From an uncultured Prevotella sp. (lineage in GTDB: Bacteria; Bacteroidota; Bacteroidia; Bacteroidales; Bacteroidaceae), in the NCBI GenBank assembly GCA_934183355.1, contig CAKPST010000074.1, positions 1-6,680 of the forward strand: 6,680 nucleotides of DNA, written 5' to 3'. Shown one piece after another: positions 1-6,616 of this stretch. The notes below the pieces were generated by a model. That model saw nothing but the letters and a program-made list of their open reading frames with translations. It was not told the origin of the DNA and made no database searches. How positions within the stretch are numbered: the stretch's first letter is position 1; each line of letters begins with the position of its first letter. Both the position numbers and the translations under genes were made by a program.

Positions 1-69
1 AATTAACGATTAAATTAACGGATAATTAACGATTAAATTAACGGATAATTAACGATTAAATTAACGGAT
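1..69. repeat. Three tandem copies of a 23-base AT-rich unit
   Basis: Three identical 23-base units run at 1-23, 24-46 and 47-69. Each unit holds two half-units that begin with AATTAACG, one followed by ATT and one by GAT, so the octamer recurs every 11 to 12 bases (starts at 1, 13, 24, 36, 47, 59). Further diverged half-units follow at 70 (AATTAACGGGC), 81 (AATTAACCGG) and 91 (AATTAACGAC). The array touches the window edge and probably continues to the left. There is no unique spacer between copies, so this is not a CRISPR array. Its function is unknown. Confidence 0.95.
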
Positions 70-194
70 AATTAACGGGCAATTAACCGGAATTAACGAC
101 CTTATTTTTTTCTTTGTCGTTAATATCGGTTAATTGCCCGTTAATTATTCGTTAATTTAATCGTTAATTGATTTCGTTAATTTAATCGTTAATT
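24..194. repeat. Long inverted repeat, arms of 77 and 79 bases around a 15-base loop
   Basis: The inner arms 47-100 and 116-169 pair over 54 positions. The only non-Watson-Crick positions are 91/125 (A/A), 90/126 (G/T) and 67/149 (G/T), and both G/T pairs could be G-U wobbles in a plus-strand transcript. After a short bulge near 170-174 the pairing resumes without a mismatch between 24-43 and 175-194. The loop, 101-115, reads CTTATTTTTTTCTTT. The structure lies about 30 bases beyond the dgt stop codon, so dgt read-through RNA would fold here. The T run is in the loop and not after the stem, so it is not a textbook intrinsic terminator. It could block or process transcripts, extrude as a cruciform, or be bound by a protein; none of these is shown by the sequence alone. 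Confidence 0.93.
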
Positions 195-199
195 GATTT
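150..199. repeat. Two tandem copies of a 25-base unit (right arm)
   Basis: Two identical 25-base units lie at 150-174 and 175-199. Each contains CGTTAATT twice and ends GATTT. They are the reverse-complement counterpart of the left 23-base units with two extra bases, so the two arms have not stayed exact copies. A further isolated half-unit, CGTTAATCGTT, is at 210-220, only a few bases past the dgt stop codon. Confidence 0.93.
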
Positions 200-225
200 A
201 TTTATTGTGCGTTAATCGTTGTAGA

Positions 226-1563
226 TTACACTATCGGCAACGATATTCCCTGTATTTTCTGATATATATCGAGCGCAAAGACATCCGTCATACCCGAGAT
301 GAAGTCGATGACTGCCATGACACGCGTCTCCAAGTCGGGACTGTTGATGTCATACTGATTGCTGAACCTCTTGCGCAACTGCTCCGAATGAAACTTCTCT
401 GGGCTTACAGCAGCCTCGATGAGCGCCTCCATGAGCGTCTCCATAATCTTATATCCCGACAACTCCACATCGAGCACCGGCTTTGAGTTGTATATACGCT
501 GACAACTTATGGCGGCACATGTGCGATAAGCATCACGCACATCTGGGTGGATGTGGTCGATGAGCGAACCCTCTAACGCTCCGTCAAGGATAGCCTGCTC
601 GTTGTCAACAAAGGCACGAGCACACTCACTCTCAAGTTTGCCTATTGCGCAAGCACGCATATACACCACTTTCTCATTGTTATCGGTGATGCCCTCCTCC
701 TCTATACGGCGGTGGATGTATGCTTTGCCCTGCTCGTCGAAGAATCCGAGCAGCAGATTTGTAGTCTCCTCAAACGAGAGGATGCGCAGTTTGTGGGCGT
801 CCTCAATGTCCATTATCTCATAGCAGATGTCGTCGGCAGCCTCAACAAGATACACCAACGGATGACGTGCGTAGCGCAGAGGTTCGCCGTCGGCCGAGAG
901 ACGTATCAGTCCGAGGTCGTCGGCAATGCGACGGAAATAGTGCTCCTCAAAACAGAAGAAGCCAAACTTGCCCTTCTTGCTAGCACAACGGCTTGAATGA
1001 GGATACTTGACAATGCTCGCCAATGTGGAATAGGTCATCACAAATCCACCCTCACGGCGTCCGTGAAACCTGTGAGCAAGCAGACGAAAGGCGTTGGCGT
1101 TGCCCTCAAAATGGATTAGGTCTTCCCAGAACTCAGGGCGCAAGCTCTGACGCAACGACTGTCCACCACCCTCACGAAAATATGCCTGTATAGCCTTTTC
1201 GCCCGAATGACCGAAAGGTGGATTGCCCATGTCGTGGGCAAGACATGCCGTACTGACGATGGTGCCTATTTCTTCAAATAGCGTTCCGACAAGTTCGGGG
1301 TGCAAAGCCTTCAGACTGCGAGCCACATCATTGCCCAACGACATGCCGACACTCGCCACCTCAAGCGAGTGGGTGAGGCGGTTGTGTACAAAGATGCTAC
1401 CCGGCAACGGGAACACCTGTGTCTTGTTCTGCATACGGCGGAAGGGGGCAGAGAATATGAGGCGGTCGTAGTCGCGCTTAAATTCGGAACGATCGTCGTG
1501 GCGCTTAGGATGGTGGATTTCCTGACCCAAGCGCTTGTTGGATATGAGTTGTTGCCAGTTCAT
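226..1563 (-). CDS. dgt: Deoxyguanosinetriphosphate triphosphohydrolase (dGTPase), HD superfamily
   Basis: This cytosolic enzyme cleaves dGTP to deoxyguanosine and tripolyphosphate and so helps set dNTP pools. The 445-residue product carries the HD metal-binding set: His65 in RLTHSLEVA, His110-Asp111 in AHDMGNPPFGHSGE, and Asp244/Asp245 in VEAADDICYEI. His119 and Glu122 in the FGHSGE segment correspond to the catalytic His126/Glu129 pair of E. coli Dgt. The N-terminal DRLIFSAPFRRMQNKTQVF block is also typical of the family. I chose the ATG at 1563-1561 (MNWQQLIS). The frame stays open upstream to a TTG at 1593-1591, but that codon lies inside the likely -7 promoter box and homologs I recall begin at MNW. 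The length fits Bacteroidales members. No damage is visible. It diverges from dut, and its 3' end runs into the repeat array. Confidence 0.95.
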   Translation of the reverse strand: MNWQQLISNKRLGQEIHHPKRHDDRSEFKRDYDRLIFSAPFRRMQNKTQVFPLPGSIFVHNRLTHSLEVASVGMSLGNDVARSLKALHPELVGTLFEEIGTIVSTACLAHDMGNPPFGHSGEKAIQAYFREGGGQSLRQSLRPEFWEDLIHFEGNANAFRLLAHRFHGRREGGFVMTYSTLASIVKYPHSSRCASKKGKFGFFCFEEHYFRRIADDLGLIRLSADGEPLRYARHPLVYLVEAADDICYEIMDIEDAHKLRILSFEETTNLLLGFFDEQGKAYIHRRIEEEGITDNNEKVVYMRACAIGKLESECARAFVDNEQAILDGALEGSLIDHIHPDVRDAYRTCAAISCQRIYNSKPVLDVELSGYKIMETLMEALIEAAVSPEKFHSEQLRKRFSNQYDINSPDLETRVMAVIDFISGMTDVFALDIYQKIQGISLPIV

Positions 1564-1590
1564 GCTGTATTCTTGGTTTTGTTTACGTGG

Positions 1591-1598
1591 CAAAGTTA
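1591..1598 (-). promoter_or_regulatory. Probable -7 promoter box for dgt (TAnnTTTG)
   Basis: Read on the minus strand this is TAACTTTG, an exact match to the Bacteroidetes -7 consensus TAnnTTTG, 27 bases upstream of the dgt ATG. No convincing TTTG -33 element is seen at the usual distance of about 19 to 21 bases upstream; the sequence there is only T-rich. The implied 5' leader is short, about 20 bases. Confidence 0.55.
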
Positions 1599-1663
1599 CT
1601 AATTTTGGAAAAGAAATAAACTAAATTTAATACACAAAAGTCGGTTATCTCATTATTAATAAT

Positions 1664-1671
1664 TATTTTTG
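1664..1671 (+). promoter_or_regulatory. Probable -7 promoter box for the dut operon (TAnnTTTG)
   Basis: TATTTTTG matches the Bacteroidetes -7 consensus exactly and lies 54 bases before the dut ATG. The -33 region around 1641-1648 is a poor match to TTTG. It faces away from the dgt box 65 bases to the left, so the 162-base gap appears to hold two back-to-back promoters. This would be the only promoter I can propose for the four plus-strand genes. Confidence 0.5.
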
Positions 1672-1725
1672 CAGTTTAGTAACTTTCAACCGAAAGCGGT
1701 TGACGAATTATTCACCAAACTGATT

Positions 1726-2163
1726 ATGGTAAAAATTAAGATAGTAAACCGAGGCAGACAGCAACTTCCTGCCTACGCGACACCACAGAGCGCAGGAATG
1801 GACCTGCGTGCCAACATCACCGAACCCATCACACTTAATCCTATGGAGCGCCGCATCATACCTACAGGTCTGTACATAGCACTGTCCGAAGGTTATGAGG
1901 CACAGGTGCGACCACGCTCAGGACTCGCATTCAAGCACGGCATCACCGTGCTCAACTCGCCCGGAACCATCGACGCCGACTATCGTGGCGAACTTGGAGT
2001 GTTGCTTGTCAACCTCTCTAACGAGCCGTTTGTCATCACCGAGGGCGAACGCATTGCACAAATGGTGATTGCACGACATGAGCAGGGCGAGTTTGAACTG
2101 GTGGACGAACTCGACCAGACCGAACGCGGAGACGGTGGCTACGGACACACAGGAGTGAAATAA
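1726..2163 (+). CDS. dut: Deoxyuridine 5'-triphosphate nucleotidohydrolase (dUTPase), trimeric type
   Basis: This enzyme hydrolyses dUTP to dUMP and pyrophosphate, keeping uracil out of DNA and supplying dUMP for thymidylate synthesis. The 145-residue product has all five trimeric dUTPase motifs in order: AGMDLRA (23-29), PRSGLA (63-68), [10 protein letters not shown] (80-89) with the expected catalytic Asp83, GERIAQ (107-112), and the C-terminal [10 protein letters not shown] (134-143). Tyr139 stands where many homologs have the Phe that stacks on the uracil. I chose the ATG at 1726 because it gives the standard family length. The frame stays open upstream to a TTG at 1669, but that codon overlaps the predicted -7 box. 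No Shine-Dalgarno sequence is visible, which is normal for the phylum. It is the first gene of the plus-strand cluster, ending 16 bases before the TPR gene. Confidence 0.97.
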   Translation: MVKIKIVNRGRQQLPAYATPQSAGMDLRANITEPITLNPMERRIIPTGLYIALSEGYEAQVRPRSGLAFKHGITVLNSPGTIDADYRGELGVLLVNLSNEPFVITEGERIAQMVIARHEQGEFELVDELDQTERGDGGYGHTGVK

Positions 2164-2179
2164 CAATCCTAACCATAAG

Positions 2180-3979
2180 ATGAATCCATACAAGAACCCA
2201 ATACTGGCTCTCGGCACTATAGCACTGCTTGCCATTGCTCCTGCTGCCGCAAGCCGAATGGCATCCACGTCAATGAACACACCACGTAGGGGCGTGTCTG
2301 TTGACACTATGACTGTGAGCGCCGACTCGATGCTCGCAGCCACTCCCCTATTCGACCGTCTCTACCTCGAAGCCGTGCAACATCAGATTGCCGGCAACGA
2401 CTCGGCGGCTATGCGTCTGTTCGACTCGTGCCTTGCATTGCGCCCCGACGCTGCCGAGGTGTTTTACCGCCAGGCACAGTATTATGCCGACACCAATAGC
2501 GACTCACTTGCAATTTCTTGTCTCGAACGAGCCGCACAACTGCAGCCTGCCAACGACACTTATCAGGAGAGTGTGGCTGAGACATACATACGACGACGCG
2601 ACTATGACAGCGCAATACGTGCATACGAGAGTCTGTATGCCCATCATCGCGACCGCAGCGATGTACTCGACTTGTTGATGCGACTATATGGTGTCAAGAA
2701 GGACTACACCCGAATGCTCTCCACCATAGAGCGTATGGAGCAGGTGGACGGCGAGAGCGACGAGCTTACTTTCCTCAAGATGAATGTCTACGAGCAGCGT
2801 CACGACAACAAGAATGCCTACTTGATGCTCAAGAAGTTGAACGATGAGCACCCTAACGAGCCCAACTACAAGGTGATGTTGGGCAACTGGCTCATGAATC
2901 ACGACCGCAAACAGGAGGCTTACAAGCTGTTTGAGAGTGCTCTTGAGGAAGACCGTGAGAACGAGTTTGCACTCAATTCGATGTGCGACTACTATCGCTC
3001 CATTGGCAACAACGAGGCTGCCGACCAACTGCGCGACGACATTCTCTTCAGCACTAAGACCGACCAGAAGACCAAGGTGTCGCTACTTCAACAAGCTATA
3101 CGCGAAAGCGAGCAGCAGGGTGGCGACAGTCTGCCTGTCATCAAGCTCTTCGATCGCACCATCAATGCGTCGCCCAAGGCTGTTGACATCGTCAATATGA
3201 AGGCGGTGTACATGAAGATGAAGAAGATGCCAGAGGACTCTGTCAACGCTACATTCGCCCACTCGCTTGCCATTGAACCTGAGAATGTGATGGCACGAAT
3301 GAGCTTGATACAGAGCCTGTGGCCTCACAACAAGTGGGACGAGGTGATAAAACTGAGCCGAGAGGGTACACAATATGCTCCTGAGGAGATGGCTTTCTAC
3401 TACTTCCTCGGCCTTGCCTACTTCCAGACCGACCACGACGACGAGGCTCTTGATGCCTTCAAGCGTGGCGTTGGAGAGATTGACGACAAGAGCGACCCCG
3501 ACATTGTGTCCGACTTCTATGCCATCATGGGCGACATTCTATACAAGAAACAGCGCCCCGACGAGGCATTTGCTGCCTACGACTCGTGTCTGCAATGGAA
3601 GGACGACAATGTATCGGCACTCAACAACTATGCTTATTATCTCTCTGAGGAGCGACGCGACCTGAAGAAGGCGGAGCAGATGAGTGCCAAGACAATAAAG
3701 GCAGATCCTACTAATGCTACCTATCTCGACACGTATGCGTGGATACTCTTCCTGCAACAGCGCTACGACGAGGCTAAGGCGTATATCGACCGCGCACTTG
3801 ACAACGACACCGACTCTACACAAGGACCGTCGGCGGTGGTCATTGAGCATGCTGGCGACATCTACTGCATGTGCGGCGACAAGGAACGAGCTGCCCAACT
3901 CTGGCAGAAGGCGATAGACGCTGGAGGCGACAAGGCGGTGCTCGGACGAAAGATTAAAACCAAGAAAATTGAACAATAA
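2180..3979 (+). CDS. Secreted tetratricopeptide repeat (TPR) protein
   Basis: The 599-residue product begins with a Sec-type signal: Asn/Lys near the start, a hydrophobic stretch at about 8-20, then PAAASRM, with likely cleavage near residues 24-25. There is no lipobox cysteine, so the mature protein is probably soluble in the periplasm or associated with a membrane through partners. From about residue 57 to 584 it is made of helical TPR units. The clearest are near 57-90, 93-124, 127-158, 228-259, 404-432, 443-474, 477-509, 513-543 and 554-584, with typical A/Y/F/P spacing such as DEALDAFKRG and DEAFAAYDSC. The region 290-400 is more diverged. TPR proteins are protein-binding scaffolds; no catalytic motif is seen and the partner is unknown. 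The stop codon overlaps the next start, so its product probably works with the lipoprotein that follows. Confidence 0.9.
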   Translation: MNPYKNPILALGTIALLAIAPAAASRMASTSMNTPRRGVSVDTMTVSADSMLAATPLFDRLYLEAVQHQIAGNDSAAMRLFDSCLALRPDAAEVFYRQAQYYADTNSDSLAISCLERAAQLQPANDTYQESVAETYIRRRDYDSAIRAYESLYAHHRDRSDVLDLLMRLYGVKKDYTRMLSTIERMEQVDGESDELTFLKMNVYEQRHDNKNAYLMLKKLNDEHPNEPNYKVMLGNWLMNHDRKQEAYKLFESALEEDRENEFALNSMCDYYRSIGNNEAADQLRDDILFSTKTDQKTKVSLLQQAIRESEQQGGDSLPVIKLFDRTINASPKAVDIVNMKAVYMKMKKMPEDSVNATFAHSLAIEPENVMARMSLIQSLWPHNKWDEVIKLSREGTQYAPEEMAFYYFLGLAYFQTDHDDEALDAFKRGVGEIDDKSDPDIVSDFYAIMGDILYKKQRPDEAFAAYDSCLQWKDDNVSALNNYAYYLSEERRDLKKAEQMSAKTIKADPTNATYLDTYAWILFLQQRYDEAKAYIDRALDNDTDSTQGPSAVVIEHAGDIYCMCGDKERAAQLWQKAIDAGGDKAVLGRKIKTKKIEQ

Positions 3980-4857
3980 TGAAAAGAATACTTCCTGTCA
4001 TCACCCTTATACTCTTGCTTGCATCGTGTGCAAGCAAGAAGGTTGTGGGCGACTTGGGCTCTTCAACCACTATCTCTTCTACATCAAAGGCAGAGAAAGC
4101 CGAACAGCTCAACTTCCTCAATCGTGTCAACGACACCAAGTCGACAGCCAAGAACATCGTAGCCTCAGCCGACTTCCGTCTGGTGGCTGGCAACAAGGAC
4201 ATCAGTTGCGACGGCAAGTTCTCTATGCGACGCGACGAGATTATCCGTCTGCAACTGCTCATCCCTATCATACGCTCGGAGATAGCACGCATCGACTTCA
4301 CACCCGACTATGTGTTGCTCGTCGACCGCTACCACAAGGAGTACATCAAGGCGTCGTACAAGGACGTGAGTTTCCTTGCCGACAACGGCATCACGTTCTA
4401 CTCGCTGCAGTCGCTGTTCTGGAATCAGCTGTTTTTGCCTGGCGAGAAGACCGTAACTGAGGCTGCTCTCAAGAAGTTTGTATGCGACCTTGCTGCCGTC
4501 AGCACTTCTGTGCCTGTGAGCTACAACAACGGCAACATCAGCTACCGATGGAACGCTGACAAGACAACGGCGCAAATCAAGGCTGCTAATGTGAGCTACA
4601 AGAGTGCACAACACGGCACATCAACATTGACATGGACCTACGACAACTTCCGCAACGTTGCTGGCAAGCCGTTCCCACTGTCACAGCAGTTTGCCGTGCA
4701 GACCAACATCACGGGGCGACAACAGTCGGCTCAACTCACTGTGCGAATGTCGTCGCCTAAGACATCAGCCGACTGGGACACCAAAACCGAGTTGTCGTCC
4801 AAGTACAAGAAGATAGAGGCTCAAGACATTCTTAAGAAACTCCTTTCAATACAATAA
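3979..4857 (+). CDS. DUF4292 family lipoprotein, LolA/LolB-like
   Basis: The 292-residue product starts with a lipoprotein signal ending in the lipobox L14-A15-S16-C17, so Cys17 should be lipid-modified. The residues after it (ASKK) are basic, unlike the acidic surface-export signal of Bacteroides, which favours a periplasm-facing anchor. A Ser/Thr-rich linker (about 28-57) leads to a beta-rich domain: SADFRLVAGNKDISCDGKF (63-81), then hydrophobic strands through RIDFTPDYVLLVDRYHKEYI (104-123), then the helix SLQSLFWNQLFLPG (142-155). This pattern matches my recollection of DUF4292, which I place near the LolA/LolB fold that carries or inserts lipoproteins at the outer membrane. The exact role is not established. 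ATG overlaps the preceding stop by one base (TAATG), which implies translational coupling. The gene ends in a double TAA and the next ATG is 7 bases further on. Confidence 0.85.
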   Translation: MKRILPVITLILLLASCASKKVVGDLGSSTTISSTSKAEKAEQLNFLNRVNDTKSTAKNIVASADFRLVAGNKDISCDGKFSMRRDEIIRLQLLIPIIRSEIARIDFTPDYVLLVDRYHKEYIKASYKDVSFLADNGITFYSLQSLFWNQLFLPGEKTVTEAALKKFVCDLAAVSTSVPVSYNNGNISYRWNADKTTAQIKAANVSYKSAQHGTSTLTWTYDNFRNVAGKPFPLSQQFAVQTNITGRQQSAQLTVRMSSPKTSADWDTKTELSSKYKKIEAQDILKKLLSIQ

Positions 4858-4864
4858 TAAACAG

Positions 4865-6616
4865 ATGAAACAATACATTCTTTGTACTCTTGCTGCTGCA
4901 CTGCTCGCCGCGTTGCCAACCACTGCCTCCAACTCCGAGAGTCAGCAAAGCAAGAAGACAGCTACGACAAAGAAGGCGACTACTCAACAGCGACGCACCA
5001 CTACCGCACGCAAGCCTGTCGCCAAAAAGGCTGTCAAATCCAAGAAGACCACTGCACGAAAGACTACCAAGAAGACTAAACGTCCCGACTATACCACTGA
5101 CGAGATACGCGGATTGCAGTCGAAACGTGTCAAGATGCAGAAGGAGATAAAGAAGCAGGAGGCTGCATTGCGTGCCAATCAGGCTGACGTGAAGAAGCGC
5201 CTCAGCGACTTGCTTGTCATCAATAGCGAGATTGACAAGCATCAGAAGAACATCGACGGCATTCAGAAGGATATTCATCACATCGACGGCAACATCGGTA
5301 TGCTCAATGCACAGCTTTCGACATTGGAGCAGCAGCTGCAAGACCGCAAGGCTAAATACGTTAAGTCGATGAGATATATGTCGCGCAAGCACTCGCTGCA
5401 AGACGAATTGATGTTTATCTTCTCTGCCAAGAACTTTGCTCAGATGTATCGACGCATGCGTTTTGTGCGCGAATATGCTTCATGGCAGAAGGCACAGGGC
5501 GACATGGTGAAGGCTAAGCAGGCTCAGGTGAACGAGAAACATGAGCAGCTGAAGCAGGTGAAGGGTCAGAAGACCAATATGCTGTACAAGGGACAGCAGG
5601 AGCAAAAGGCTCTTGAGGGCAAGCAGCAGGAGCAGCAGACGGTGGTGTCGTCTCTGCAAAAGCAGCAGAAGACCATCCAAAAGGTGATTGCTCAGCAGCG
5701 TAAGGATGCCGACGCTATTAACGCTCAGATAGACCGTCTTATCGCTATCGAGGTGGAGAAGGCTCGTATACGTGCTGCCGAGGAGGCTAAGCGACGTGCG
5801 GCGGCTGAGGCTGCGGCTAAGAAGAAACGCGAAGAGGAGCTTGCTCGACGCCGTGCTGAGGCTGAGAAGGCTCGCTTAGAGAACGAACGACGCTTGCGCG
5901 AGGCACGCGAGGCTGAGGCAAGAGCTAAGGCTGAGGCTAAGGCTGCGCAAGAACGTGCTGAGGCTGCAAGGGTTGAAGCACAGCGCCAACGCGACGCTGA
6001 GGCTAAGAAGAAGGCTCAGGCTGAAGCTGAGGCTGCGGCACAACGTGCTGCCGAACAGAAGGCTGCTGCCGAACAGAGGGCTCGTGAGGCTGAGGCTCAG
6101 CGTCAGGCTGTGGAGCGCAAGGCTCAAGCCGACGAGCAGCGTTCGACTAAGAAGATAGCCGAGGCAAAGAAGAATGTCGAGGAATCGCGCACTATGTCAT
6201 CGGTCGACCGTATGATGTCGGGTGGTTTCGAGGCTAACAAGGGTCGTCTGCCAATGCCTATCACGGGTTCCTATCGTGTGGTGAGCCACTACGGACAGAA
6301 CTCTGTTTCGGGCTTATCTGGTGTCACTATCGACAACAAGGGCATCAATATCATGGGACAATCGGGCTGTCAGGCTCGCTCTATATATGATGGTGAGGTG
6401 AGCGCTGTATTCGGTTATGGCGGTTCGTATGTGGTGATGGTGCGCCACGGTGCCTACATCTCGGTATATTGCAACTTACGTTCGGTCAATGTGAGCCGCG
6501 GTCAGAAGGTGTCTACACGTCAGTCACTCGGTGCGGTGGCTACTGACAATATATTGCAGTTCCAGTTGAGAAAGATGAAGAATAGGCTCAACCCGGAAGC
6601 GTGGATTGGACGATAG
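4865..6616 (+). CDS. EnvC-like murein hydrolase activator with degenerate LytM (M23) domain
   Basis: The 583-residue product has a Sec signal (hydrophobic 5-18, cleavage near TTAS at 19-22). A Lys/Thr/Ala-rich tail at 30-73 has about 19 basic and no acidic residues. A long coiled coil covers 78-290 and includes ELMFIFSAKNFAQMYRRMRF (181-200), the segment typical of EnvC-type proteins. An Ala/Glu/Arg/Lys-rich helix fills 297-437, and a LytM/M23 domain runs from about 460 to the end (LPMPITGSY to NPEAWIGR). The zinc ligands are absent: the HxGxD site is N491-K-G-I-N495, the YxH site is Y535-C-N537, and the HxH site is I563-L-Q565. So it should not cut peptidoglycan itself. E. coli EnvC has the same kind of inactive domain and switches on amidases AmiA/AmiB under FtsEX; a similar role here is inference. 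It is longer than EnvC (419 residues), largely through the charged helix and N-terminal tail. Confidence 0.88.
   Translation: MKQYILCTLAAALLAALPTTASNSESQQSKKTATTKKATTQQRRTTTARKPVAKKAVKSKKTTARKTTKKTKRPDYTTDEIRGLQSKRVKMQKEIKKQEAALRANQADVKKRLSDLLVINSEIDKHQKNIDGIQKDIHHIDGNIGMLNAQLSTLEQQLQDRKAKYVKSMRYMSRKHSLQDELMFIFSAKNFAQMYRRMRFVREYASWQKAQGDMVKAKQAQVNEKHEQLKQVKGQKTNMLYKGQQEQKALEGKQQEQQTVVSSLQKQQKTIQKVIAQQRKDADAINAQIDRLIAIEVEKARIRAAEEAKRRAAAEAAAKKKREEELARRRAEAEKARLENERRLREAREAEARAKAEAKAAQERAEAARVEAQRQRDAEAKKKAQAEAEAAAQRAAEQKAAAEQRAREAEAQRQAVERKAQADEQRSTKKIAEAKKNVEESRTMSSVDRMMSGGFEANKGRLPMPITGSYRVVSHYGQNSVSGLSGVTIDNKGINIMGQSGCQARSIYDGEVSAVFGYGGSYVVMVRHGAYISVYCNLRSVNVSRGQKVSTRQSLGAVATDNILQFQLRKMKNRLNPEAWIGR
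5753..6175 (+). repeat. Low-complexity segment coding for an Ala/Glu/Arg/Lys-rich helix
   Basis: Inside the EnvC-like gene this stretch encodes residues 297-437, nearly all Ala, Glu, Arg, Lys and Gln. At the DNA level it is filled with near-repeats of GAGGCT, GCTGAGGCT and GCTAAGGCT, without an exact long tandem unit. The protein pattern (AEAEKAR, AREAEARAKAEAKA and similar) predicts one long, highly charged helix. The reading frame is unbroken. Confidence 0.8.

Noticed and set aside
47..169. Ordinary rho-independent terminator for dgt or for a gene to the left
   Set aside because: The T run is in the loop (101-115) and no T run follows the stem in either direction; the stem is also far longer and more AT-rich than usual. 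A role in stopping transcription is still possible.
1..220. CRISPR array
   Set aside because: The copies are directly adjacent with no unique spacers, the unit is about 23-25 bases and very AT-rich, and no cas gene is present.
1..225. Replication origin with DnaA boxes
   Set aside because: No TTATCCACA-like box is seen, and the neighbouring genes (dgt, dut) give no origin context.
193..486. Plus-strand open frame of 97 codons over the dgt 3' end
   Set aside because: It overlaps the repeat array and antisense dgt, has no recognisable domain, and is a shadow of the real gene.
1564..1593. Longer dgt start at the TTG codon 1593-1591
   Set aside because: It adds ten unconserved-looking residues and would place the start codon inside the predicted -7 box; the ATG at 1563 gives MNWQQLIS, like homologs I recall.
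1669..1725. Longer dut start at the TTG codon 1669
   Set aside because: It overlaps the predicted -7 box and adds 19 residues before the normal dUTPase N-terminus (MVKIKIVN).
4832..5401. Minus-strand open frame of 189 codons
   Set aside because: It is Leu/Ser-rich, a mirror of the Lys/Gln-rich coiled-coil gene on the other strand, and shows no domain or start context.
5753..6175. Tandem-repeat insertion or pseudogene scar in the EnvC-like gene
   Set aside because: The frame is intact through the segment and into a well-formed C-terminal domain, so it is a low-complexity coding region.
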